A stretch of 13,475 bases of DNA from Bacteroidales bacterium UBA4345 (GCA_002396385.1 DGTD01000072.1:1-13475); one strand, 5' to 3'. Positions 6,173 through 12,381 are shown, counted from the first letter of the stretch. Notes: generated by a model from the sequence alone, not told the origin. Numbers and translations: made by a program.

Positions 6173-6207
6173 GTTTTAAACTACCATAATTTCTTATATG
6201 TTAAATC
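6173..6207 (+). repeat. dif-like site R8
   Basis: GTTTTA extension, left arm AACTACCATAA (6179-6189), centre TTTCTT, right arm ATATGTTAAAT, then C. The operator repeats of the ATPase gene begin 8 bp to its right. Confidence 0.87.
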
Positions 6208-6215
6208 TCACTCCA

Positions 6216-6325
6216 CTTTTGAGTAAATTTCGTTATACTTTTGAGTAAATTCAGTTACACTTTTGAGTAAATTCCGCTACACTTTTGAGTAAATTTTGTT
6301 CCAATTTTGAGTAAATAGTCTTACA
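6216..6325 (+). repeat. Five 22-bp tandem repeats upstream of the AAA ATPase
   Basis: The unit CTTTTGAGTAAATT plus about 8 variable bases starts at 6216, 6238, 6260, 6282 and 6304, an exact 22-bp period (about two helical turns). The inner TTTTGAGTAAAT is invariant, and the last unit begins ATTTTG. The array lies between dif-like site R8 and the promoter of the ATPase gene. This is the arrangement of an operator array or iterons; binding by the ATPase product or another regulator is inference. Confidence 0.85.
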
Positions 6326-6329
6326 TTTG
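6322..6329 (+). promoter_or_regulatory. -7 box for the AAA ATPase gene
   Basis: TACATTTG matches TAnnTTTG, 25 bp upstream of the start codon at 6355 and overlapping the end of the 22-bp repeat array. TTTG motifs in the repeats (6284-6287, 6295-6298, 6306-6309) could serve as -33 elements, though none is at the ideal spacing. A regulator bound to the array would overlap RNA polymerase. Confidence 0.5.
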
Positions 6330-6354
6330 CGATGTATTTAAAAAGTCAAATTAT

Positions 6355-7545
6355 ATGTATCAACGCAAATACTACAATATAATCAAAGAAAGGATCGAAG
6401 AGGAACGCATTGCTATACAAGTAATTGCAGGGCCTCGTCAGGTTGGCAAATCCACTGTAGTAAGTCAGGTACTCGACGATATTGCGATTCCATACATATC
6501 AGAGACCGCTGATGGAATCGAACCAAACAACACAGAATGGATATCGACAGTATGGGCAAATGCAAGAAGCATAATGGAGGTGAGGAAGAACAAAGAATTC
6601 CTCATTGTCATAGACGAAATACAGAAGATAAACAATTGGAGTGAATTTGTAAAGAAAGAATGGGATTACGACACACGCAACAACGTAAACATAAAAGTCA
6701 TTTTGCTTGGTTCTTCCCGTCTTCTGATAAAGAAAGGGCTCACTGAATCGCTTGCTGGCAGATATGAATTGATAAAAATGGGACATTGGTCTTTCACGGA
6801 AATGCGAGACGCTTTCGGATTCGATATCAACCAATATATCTACTACGGAGGATACCCACAAGGTGCGAAATACATCAAAAATGAGAAACGTTGGAAAGAC
6901 TATATCAAGGACTCGATAATAGAACCGATTGTTTCAAAGGATATCCTTATGACCACAACAATATACAAACCTGCATTGTTGAAGCAATTATTTGAACTTG
7001 CATGTGATTATTCAGGAGAAATACTCTCCCTCACAAAAATGCTAGGACAGCTTAATGACGCTGGCAACGTGACAACTTTGTCAAATTATATCGACCTACT
7101 GAACGATTGTCAGGCTGTAACTAAGCTACACAAATTCGCCAATGACAACGCACGAAAATTCAATTCTGTACCAAAATACCAAGTGTACAACACCGCATTG
7201 ATGAGTGCGAACATCGGACGTGGATTTGAAAAAGAGTATACAGATTCAAAACGTTGGGGACGCTGGGCAGAATCCGCGGTAGGTGCATATCTGGTTGGTA
7301 ATGCAGACGAATATGGATACCAAGTATACTATTGGCGGGAAGACGATCAGGAAGTGGATTTCGTATTAGAGAAAAAAGGCAAGACAATCGCCATTGAAGT
7401 TAAAAGTGGACGACGCTCTACCAACGATGGAATATCTGTCTTCAGCAAAAAATTCTCGCCAAAACTTGCATTTGTGGTAGGTTCTGGAGCCATGAGTTTC
7501 GAGGATTTCTTCACAATGGATTTGGGAATACTGTTTGAAGAATAA
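6355..7545 (+). CDS. AAA ATPase of the AAA_14/DUF4143 family
   Basis: This 396-aa protein has Walker A GPRQVGKST at residues 26-34, Walker B LIVIDEIQ at 83-90 (Asp87, Glu88), and a sensor-1-like VILLGSSR at 115-122. Residues ~190-270 form the helical middle region. The C-terminal DUF4143 part has a PD-(D/E)xK-like core: Glu306 region, EVDFV with Asp335, and AIEVKSG with Glu348 and Lys350. The family is very common in Bacteroidetes and archaea; its cellular role is not settled, and the nuclease-like fold suggests DNA or RNA processing (inference). Length matches the family. It is preceded by five 22-bp repeats and followed 66 bp later by an exported protein on the same strand. Confidence 0.9.
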   Translation: MYQRKYYNIIKERIEEERIAIQVIAGPRQVGKSTVVSQVLDDIAIPYISETADGIEPNNTEWISTVWANARSIMEVRKNKEFLIVIDEIQKINNWSEFVKKEWDYDTRNNVNIKVILLGSSRLLIKKGLTESLAGRYELIKMGHWSFTEMRDAFGFDINQYIYYGGYPQGAKYIKNEKRWKDYIKDSIIEPIVSKDILMTTTIYKPALLKQLFELACDYSGEILSLTKMLGQLNDAGNVTTLSNYIDLLNDCQAVTKLHKFANDNARKFNSVPKYQVYNTALMSANIGRGFEKEYTDSKRWGRWAESAVGAYLVGNADEYGYQVYYWREDDQEVDFVLEKKGKTIAIEVKSGRRSTNDGISVFSKKFSPKLAFVVGSGAMSFEDFFTMDLGILFEE

Positions 7546-7611
7546 ACCGTCAAACATTCACGTACATAACTGCACCATTTTAATAAAAATAAAACTATCA
7601 AAACTAGGATT

Positions 7612-8718
7612 ATGAAAAAATATTTCATATCAGCACTATTAGCATCTGCAGTCAGCATCTTATATGCTGATAATGCTCCAATGTTTTCGTTACCAGGAGG
7701 AAACGTGATGCCTATCAACAACGAAGATATTCGATTGGTAAGTGAAACCATAGATTTCTATTTATACCCTAATCATATAGGATACGATGTAGAGATCAAC
7801 TACAATTTTTACAATGAAGGAGAAACGCAAAAAATACAACTTGGATTTCCTACTGACTCAATCAGAGAGATTTATAGTGATTTTGTTTGTACTGTTAACG
7901 GCAAAGAGGTCAAGGTAGAAAGGAAAACTGGACAATGGACTTTTTTACAAAATGAATTTAAAGATTATGGTGGCTACCTTCCTTATTTTTATGATTCAGA
8001 TAAAGAATTGCATTATGGAGGAAATGCGTTTGATGTGTTTACTTCCACATTCAAAAGCAACGATACAACAAAAATCAAAAACACATATCATTCCCAATAC
8101 GAATGTAATAAAGACTGCGAAGATATGTTTTTCTGGTATATTTTAGAAACTGGAAGGTACTGGAAGGGGAAAATTGATGAAGTGAGAGTTAGAGTCAACA
8201 CCGATTACTACCCACAAGGCTTTAACTATGCCATCGATGTTCATTCTTTTGATGATTATGAAAAAGTGTACAAAGATATAGAACCTGATTTTAATCTTAT
8301 CTTTACGTTAAATCCTTCCAAACATAATCATATGCCCAAGGCTAGTAGCACACTAGCTCAAACAGGAATCTTCAATTATAATATAGAAAATATAGTAGAT
8401 AAGGATCCAACCACTGCTTGGATTGAAGGTGAAGATGGGCATGGAGAAGGATCAACAATAGAATTTGATTTTGAATATAGTCAAGGAAATTGGTGTTGTG
8501 AACCTCTTAGTGATATAAGAGAAATACATATCATAAATGGATATGCAAAAGACCCTAAAACATTCAAAAACAATTCAAGAGTCAAAGATATTGAAATCGT
8601 ATCGACAGAAGAACTTTTTAATAAAAAAAAGAATATCTCTAAATACACTGACATCAACGAAGATGATGAATATGGCCATTCCATTAGTGGTAAACGCAAA
8701 TATAACTTTACCCCTTAA
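7612..8718 (+). CDS. Exported protein with NADase-type glycan-binding domain, frameshifted near its end
   Basis: A signal peptide covers residues 1-19 (cleavage near ILYA). Residues ~35-235 form a beta-rich domain of unknown role with four Cys. From ~244 to the end lies a discoidin-like domain: ASSTLAQTG, NIENIVDKDPTTAWIEG, GHGEG, then IREIHIINGYAKDPKTFKNN and RVKDIEIV. I identify this as the NADase-type glycan-binding domain. Members normally end with a Dt-epQ...svYpGtKydDTaISEI strand pair. Here that ending is in another frame (8702-8851), so the open frame stops early at TAA 8716-8718. The break lies somewhere in 8620-8715 and could be a real mutation or a sequencing error. The gene follows the AAA ATPase. 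Confidence 0.8.
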   Translation: MKKYFISALLASAVSILYADNAPMFSLPGGNVMPINNEDIRLVSETIDFYLYPNHIGYDVEINYNFYNEGETQKIQLGFPTDSIREIYSDFVCTVNGKEVKVERKTGQWTFLQNEFKDYGGYLPYFYDSDKELHYGGNAFDVFTSTFKSNDTTKIKNTYHSQYECNKDCEDMFFWYILETGRYWKGKIDEVRVRVNTDYYPQGFNYAIDVHSFDDYEKVYKDIEPDFNLIFTLNPSKHNHMPKASSTLAQTGIFNYNIENIVDKDPTTAWIEGEDGHGEGSTIEFDFEYSQGNWCCEPLSDIREIHIINGYAKDPKTFKNNSRVKDIEIVSTEELFNKKKNISKYTDINEDDEYGHSISGKRKYNFTP

Positions 8719-8851
8719 AGATACAATGGAACCTCAAATTCTTAAATTTGACTCTCCTATAGACTTATACAATATGAAAATCATCATCAAATCTGTCTAT
8801 CCTGGCGCCAAATACAAGGATACCGCAATCTCTGAGATTAGTTTTAGATAA
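8702..8851 (+). pseudogene. Out-of-frame C-terminal tail of the glycan-binding-domain protein
   Basis: Reading from 8702 gives ITLPLKDTMEPQ, then LYNMKIIIKSVYPGAKYKD and TAISEISFR with stop at 8849-8851. This is the expected C-terminus of the domain encoded upstream, shifted +1 relative to the 7612 frame. It has no start of its own that would make a sensible separate gene. An 8-A run at 8623-8630 and the short runs at 8707-8714 are the likeliest slip points. The latter is favoured because the 7612 frame stays acidic and natural-looking up to about 8700. Confidence 0.7.
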
Positions 8852-9214
8852 AATACTAGAGACGCTGGATGCCACAGAAAACCATGAGTTTTCCATTCTG
8901 ACAGTTCTTGTTCTAGCTAGTTGTATTCAAGTTCGTCAGATGCACTTTCAATGCAGTGCTTCCTTACCAAAGAGAACACCTCGTTTTGTATTTCCTTTCT
9001 AGCAAAGGTTAGGACGGTTAAGGGCTGGCCTAATTATATGCCTATTTCATAGATAAAACTGCTAACATCTACTACAGGTTGACTTGACCTAACAAGCCAT
9101 AAGCCTGGCTGGATTGGAAGACCTTCTCTAATGTGGAAAAAACGCATCATATCCACCCACCCAAAACGGGCATATCCGTTCACTTTTTGTCTGACTGGCT
9201 AAGTTAATGAAAAA
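8852..9214. other. Non-coding stretch, probably degraded mobile-element sequence
   Basis: These 363 bp have no convincing gene on either strand; stop codons break every frame within short distances. The right part (about 9120-9210, minus strand) follows the istB relic and would be the terminal region of an IS21-type element, with G-rich GGGTGGGTGGAT motifs. I could not identify a matching inverted end. No dif-like site, tRNA or promoter with good boxes was seen. Confidence 0.4.
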
Positions 9215-9467
9215 TTAGTGATTTTTTCTTAAGCTCTCACCTTTCAGTTCAAAACGGATAGCCGTATGAACCAACCGGTCTAAAATCGCATCAGCGGCGG
9301 TGGTGTTGCCCTGTAACACGTCATACCAGTTGGAGACGGGCAGCTGACTTATGATTATTGTTGATTTTTTTCCGTGACGGTCCTCTATTATCTCCATAAG
9401 GTCAAGTTGTTGTTGACCGTCCAAGGACCTTATACCGAAGTCGTCAAGTAAGAGCAAGTCTGTCTGT
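9215..9467 (-). pseudogene. istB: 3' fragment of istB (IS21-family helper ATPase), cut at dif-like site R9
   Basis: On the minus strand the frame enters at the edge of site R9 and reads QTDLLLLDDFGIRSLDG, with the Walker B DD, then LMEIIEDRHGKKSTIIISQLP, then ADAILDRLVHTAIRFELKGESLRK and stop. This is the C-terminal third of IstB, the DnaA-like ATPase that assists IS21 transposase IstA. The Walker A half and istA are missing. The 5' end stops exactly where site R9 begins (9468), so the break looks like Xer-site recombination. An apparent TTG start at 9457 is not a real start. Confidence 0.85.
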
Positions 9468-9502
9468 GTTTTAAATTCCCATAATTTCTTATATGTTAAA
9501 TC
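9468..9502 (+). repeat. dif-like site R9
   Basis: Exact 35-bp consensus: GTTTTA, AATTCCCATAA, TTTCTT, ATATGTTAAAT, C. It truncates istB and is the first of three closely spaced copies. Confidence 0.88.
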
Positions 9503-9532
9503 TTGAAGATTGGACTATAAGAAGTTATTCTC

Positions 9533-9567
9533 GTTTTAAATTCCCATAATTTCTTATATGTTAAATC
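9533..9567 (+). repeat. dif-like site R10
   Basis: Exact 35-bp consensus copy, 30 bp to the right of R9. The interval (9503-9532) is unique sequence within this window. Confidence 0.88.
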
Positions 9568-9598
9568 CCTGAAAGGAGATTGTTAACCAAAGCAACTG

Positions 9599-9633
9599 GT
9601 TTTAAATTCCCATAATTTCTTATATGTTAAATC
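9599..9633 (+). repeat. dif-like site R11 (right-most in window)
   Basis: Exact 35-bp consensus copy, 31 bp to the right of R10 and 48 bp beyond the stop codon of the cas2-like gene. No further copy is found up to the window end. Confidence 0.88.
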
Positions 9634-9681
9634 CTATAAGGTATAAAAAACACAGAATCAACAAAATGCAAAGGCATTTCA

Positions 9682-9990
9682 TTAGAAAAATTCGATATTT
9701 TCTAATGGATTCAGCTGAATTTCGTTACTTTTTCCACGTGACATGTGGTGGTACGAGTATTCGTTTTGCTTATCACCAACAAAGATAACACTTATCTTAG
9801 AATTCCTGTATATTATCTTCCCGACCCTTTTCCTATGTTTGATGGAATCGTCTAAATCCTGGTAATACTTGACGAACAAGCAGTTACTCATCGTCCGAAA
9901 CCCATCGTTTTTAAGTTTCCTTTGAAATTTCGACCTTTCCATCGTCCCCAATTTGGTTCTAGAGAATTGCATGACTACATATACCCACAT
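9682..9990 (-). CDS. cas2: Orphan Cas2-like protein (type II-C-like)
   Basis: The ATG at 9990 (MWVYVV) gives 102 aa, the usual Cas2 length, and is preceded by AAGG six bases upstream. The longer open frame reaching 10194 runs through a hairpin element and is not credible. Matches to type II-C Cas2: N-terminal MWV-VV strand, KFQRKLKNDGF (normally FRK-L-xDGF), a following strand (LFVKYY), a helix with HRKRV, then VIFVGDKQ (normally TxTDKQ) and a final LENIEFF (QLELF). Cas2 dimers bridge Cas1 during spacer integration. The Asp normally at position 8 (FFDLP) is Gln here (VMQFS), so the metal site is lost. No cas1 or cas9 is nearby. It could be a relic or a Cas2-fold protein with another role. Confidence 0.75.
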   Translation of the reverse strand: MWVYVVMQFSRTKLGTMERSKFQRKLKNDGFRTMSNCLFVKYYQDLDDSIKHRKRVGKIIYRNSKISVIFVGDKQNEYSYHHMSRGKSNEIQLNPLENIEFF

Positions 9991-10056
9991 ATTTAACCTT
10001 ATGTTAGTTTTGGGAAACAGATGAATTGACCTTCTTCCACCCCGGGTTGTTATGTA

Positions 10057-10156
10057 GCGTCTTCCAGACGCACAGACGCCGCAGAGGAGTCCGGGCACGG
10101 GGAAAGGATAGTTCCTTTCCCCGTGCCCGGTTATAAAGATACCGTCTTCCAGACGG
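10057..10156 (+). repeat. Three-hairpin interspersed element, copy B
   Basis: Hairpin GCGTCT-TCC-AGACGC (10057-10071), a perfect 18-bp stem with 4-nt loop (10091-10108 with 10113-10130, starting CCGGGCACGGGG), and hairpin CCGTCT-TCC-AGACGG (10142-10156). It is 100 bp long, the same as copy A at 2946-3045 in inverted orientation. It lies between the cas2-like gene and the terminator of the surface-protein operon, roughly at the composition boundary. Likely a dispersed chromosomal repeat (REP/MITE-like or structured-RNA-like). Confidence 0.75.
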
Positions 10157-10270
10157 CATTCGCCATTATTAGCATTTACCACCAAACAAGGCAATATGGT
10201 ACCTTCTGGCCATTAGATAAAAAGGAAACCATGAATCTATCTTCGGAAAAAAATAACGGACTTCCAAACG

Positions 10271-10300
10271 AAAAAAGGGCTGTGCTCCGCACAGCCCTTT
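10271..10300 (-). terminator. Intrinsic terminator of the surface-protein operon
   Basis: AAAGGGCTGTGC (10274-10285), loop TCC, GCACAGCCCTTT (10289-10300): a perfect 12-bp GC-rich stem. On the minus strand it ends in a run of six T (10276-10271), 36 bp past the stop codon of the gene at 10336. Textbook rho-independent form. Confidence 0.9.
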
Positions 10301-10335
10301 ATATTGCAGGAGCAACAGCCCCTTGTTATATGCAA

Positions 10336-11724
10336 TTAGTAATCGATATACTTGAAGGCGGCACAATTGTATAGGCCGGCCTTGTCGGAATCGTATTTCG
10401 GATTATCCTCGTTGCAGACTGTGGTGACGCAAGCCTTGTTTACATAAATGGCGCCATCTGTCTTGTAACACCACGCCTTACCAGTGGAGGAAAGGACGGA
10501 AACATTGACCTTCGAGTTGCCTCCAACGGTAATGTCGCCATCGGCCGAAACACCCTTCACACCAGCAGAGCCTTCGGGAGCAGACACCGTAACCTGTGCA
10601 GAGCCCGATATTTTGATGGTACCGTCGGCCTTCAAACCCGCAGGCGAAGACTCCTCGCCAGAATCGTCGGTAAACTTGGTAACCGCACCAATCTTTACAT
10701 TAAGAATACCACCAGAGATAACAATACCACTAGGGACTTCCGACAAATCGTCGAGTTCCAAAGACCCGGCCTTGATTCCCTTGGCGCCATCGGCAGCGAC
10801 TTCCACCTCGACAGAACCAGCCGACTGGTAATAGCCACCATCGCAAGTAACGGCTTTCTCGTCATCGGCAGCCACCTTGGCGGTTAACGCACCGCCTTTA
10901 ACAAACACCGAGTCGTTTACATCGATAGCAGAGCCCAGGGCAGACAGCGCCACCACGCTGCCACCCGAAAGCGAGAAATTATCCTTCACACGGAAGGCCG
11001 CTTTTTCGGCAGAAGAGGAGACAACAGCGTTACCCGAGAACGAAAGGTCGTCTTTCACATAAAAACCGTGTTTATGACTACCCTGCACGGTAAGCGACCC
11101 ATCGCCCGAAATGTCGAGATTGTCGTTCACGTAGATGGCAGCATTCGTGGTATCGCCGTTCGGAACATCAGCGGCCTGATGGTACTTAGAGTCTGAAATG
11201 CTATTTGTGCCCTTCAGCACCATAGAAACGCCCTTGCTACCCGACATAGCGATAGCAGCCTTCGAGTCGCTGTGCAGCGCCAAGTTGTCGAGCAACAGCG
11301 TTGTACGCTTCTGTTGTTCCATATAGAACGAGCCATTTGAAGCAGTCCCGGAAAGCGCAAAGACCACATCCTTCAAATCGAAGACAGTAGTATCGGTATA
11401 AACTGTAACGTTAGTACCTTGCGCCTGCACCAAAAGTCCTAACCCGGAAAGTGGATTCCGAACAGCCACACCGTTGTCGGAGAAGTGAACATATACGGTA
11501 TCGGAATAAAACACCAGGCTGTCGACACCTGCCAAGTCGAAACTCTTGTTTGAGTCGTCGGTGGTCTGGTTCAACTTTTTATCGGCAGCCGTAATAGACT
11601 TTATGTTCGACACCTTCGTTTGCGAGAGCGGTGTATTGTTTTTGAAAAAGACCGCCCTGTAATCAGCGAAAGACAAAGCGGCAGAAACGACGGCCGCAGT
11701 CAGGAGTAAACCTTTTTTCATCAC
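10336..11724 (-). CDS. Secreted DUF4353 (Cthe_2159-like) carbohydrate-binding beta-helix protein
   Basis: This 462-aa protein has a signal peptide at residues 1-20 (MMKKGLLLTAAVVSAALSFA). After a ~90-residue N-terminal domain comes a long run of irregular parallel beta-helix coils. Examples are LLLDNLALHS, AAIAMSGSKGVSMVLKGTN, AIYVNDNLDISGDGSLTVQG, GFYVKDDLSFSGNAVVS, FRVKDNFSLSGGSVVA and GIKAGSLELDD. The repeating I-x-V-x-D/G-x-L/I-x-I/F-S-G pattern marks the DUF4353 family, whose clostridial member Cthe_2159 binds pectic polysaccharide. It ends in a Cys-containing NCAAFKYIDY tail and has no T9SS sorting domain, unlike the protein encoded just upstream. The start overlaps the stop of that gene by 4 bp, implying translational coupling. 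A terminator follows. Confidence 0.85.
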   Translation of the reverse strand: MMKKGLLLTAAVVSAALSFADYRAVFFKNNTPLSQTKVSNIKSITAADKKLNQTTDDSNKSFDLAGVDSLVFYSDTVYVHFSDNGVAVRNPLSGLGLLVQAQGTNVTVYTDTTVFDLKDVVFALSGTASNGSFYMEQQKRTTLLLDNLALHSDSKAAIAMSGSKGVSMVLKGTNSISDSKYHQAADVPNGDTTNAAIYVNDNLDISGDGSLTVQGSHKHGFYVKDDLSFSGNAVVSSSAEKAAFRVKDNFSLSGGSVVALSALGSAIDVNDSVFVKGGALTAKVAADDEKAVTCDGGYYQSAGSVEVEVAADGAKGIKAGSLELDDLSEVPSGIVISGGILNVKIGAVTKFTDDSGEESSPAGLKADGTIKISGSAQVTVSAPEGSAGVKGVSADGDITVGGNSKVNVSVLSSTGKAWCYKTDGAIYVNKACVTTVCNEDNPKYDSDKAGLYNCAAFKYIDY

Positions 11725-12209
11725 TTCTTCTGGAATTTAAAGGTTAAAGCATCAGCCTTCAGGACGTAGATGCCGGCAGAGAGGCTACCCACCGCAACAG
11801 GCTGACCAGCCCGGAATGGAGCGGAAAGGACCACCTTGCCCGTTACATCGAAAATCTGAACTTGCTTCAAAGAGGCCGGTGCATTAGCAATAAACACCTC
11901 GTTTTCAGCAACAGTCGGATAAAGCACGGCTTCGCCATCGCCGATAATGCGAGGGGCGTAAGAGGCATCTTGGAAAGTGACCTTCTGAATGGCAGGCAGC
12001 GCAAAAGCGACAGGCGCAGCAGACACATTATCGGTCAGAATCTTCATCACATTACCTTCAAAGAAAATAAGGCCACTATTCTCAACCTTCACCGTCTCGA
12101 CCCCTCCTGTTTTCAAGAAGACGTTGACGTTCGATTGAGCATTGGCAACATTGGTCGCCCCCACAAGAAGAAGGGCTACCAAAGCCTTTCGAAAACAACT
12201 GTGTATCAT
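11721..12209 (-). CDS. Small secreted protein with type IX secretion C-terminal sorting domain
   Basis: This 162-aa protein has a signal peptide at residues 1-25 (cleavage at NAQ). Residues 26-85 form a short beta-rich region (VFLKTGGVETVKVENSGLIF, then LPAIQKVTFQD). The C-terminal ~70 residues are a type A T9SS sorting domain: LYPTVAENEVFI, LKQVQIFDVTGKVVLS, GQPVAVGSLSAGIYVLKA, KFQKK. T9SS proteins cross the outer membrane and are anchored or released there. There is little beyond the sorting domain, so this may be a small surface or scaffold protein for its partner. It is first in a two-gene operon with the DUF4353 gene (ATGA overlap) and divergent from murA. Confidence 0.88.
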   Translation of the reverse strand: MIHSCFRKALVALLLVGATNVANAQSNVNVFLKTGGVETVKVENSGLIFFEGNVMKILTDNVSAAPVAFALPAIQKVTFQDASYAPRIIGDGEAVLYPTVAENEVFIANAPASLKQVQIFDVTGKVVLSAPFRAGQPVAVGSLSAGIYVLKADALTFKFQKK

Positions 12210-12233
12210 AGTATTTTAATTAAATTCACCCTA

Positions 12234-12241
12234 CAAATATA
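12234..12241 (-). promoter_or_regulatory. -7 box for the surface-protein operon
   Basis: On the minus strand this is TATATTTG, matching TAnnTTTG, 25 bp upstream of the start codon at 12209. The -33 element is not clear. It lies in the 203-bp intergenic region shared with divergent murA. Confidence 0.5.
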
Positions 12242-12349
12242 TTACAAAAAAAGCAACTTGCGCTAAAAGAAGCGGCAAAGTTCCACCAAATACCATCAAA
12301 CAGCAACAAATGTACGAAAAAACGCGGTCAAAAACAAAGAAGGACAAAA

Positions 12350-12381
12350 TTGGCTAAAAACGACAGAAAAGACTATCTTTG
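12350..12381 (+). promoter_or_regulatory. murA promoter of Bacteroidetes type
   Basis: TTGG at 12350-12353 and TATCTTTG at 12374-12381 (matching TAnnTTTG) are separated by 20 bp, the spacing expected for -33 and -7 boxes of the Bacteroidetes primary sigma factor. Transcription would begin near 12388. An AAAAGGAGA ribosome-binding site (12402-12410) precedes the ATG at 12413. Confidence 0.65.

Larger units (their letters stand above)
9468..9633 (-). CRISPR. CRISPR-like mini-array of three identical repeats (alternative reading of R9-R11)
   Basis: Three identical 35-bp repeats are separated by two unrelated intervals of 30 and 31 bp, and they lie just downstream of a cas2-like gene on the minus strand, the usual place of a type II-C array. 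By geometry alone this is a three-repeat CRISPR array. Against this, eight further near-identical copies are scattered over 9 kb between genes, and the repeat has the arm-centre-arm architecture of dif. I favour tandem dif-like sites and list the CRISPR reading because the two cannot be separated from sequence alone. Confidence 0.3.

Noticed and set aside
9215..9457. Intact small gene with TTG start
   Set aside because: Homology to IstB continues upstream of the TTG up to site R9, and the Walker A half is missing, so it is a truncated fragment.
8..9633. Integron cassette array with attC sites
   Set aside because: The repeats are short, near-identical and lack the attC features (R-prime/R-double-prime core sites GTTRRRY and a long imperfect palindrome of variable length). 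No integron integrase is present. The 11-6-11 dif layout fits better.
1133..9633. One large CRISPR array interrupted by gene insertions
   Set aside because: Only R9-R11 have spacer-like intervals. The other sites are separated by whole genes or by 11 bp, and repeat variation follows arm boundaries as in Xer sites.
9468..9633. Cas12a-type repeat (contains AATTTCT)
   Set aside because: The diagnostic 3' end with a UCUAC/GUAGA stem is absent; the sequence after AATTTCT is TATATGTTAAATC.
9985..10012. Possible twelfth dif-like site upstream of the cas2-like gene (CATATTTAAC ... TTATGTTAG)
   Set aside because: Only short pieces match and the arm spacing is wrong.
9682..10194. 170-aa reading frame including the cas2-like gene
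   Set aside because: Its first 68 codons run through the three-hairpin element, while the Cas2 homology, normal length and a ribosome-binding site all begin at 9990.
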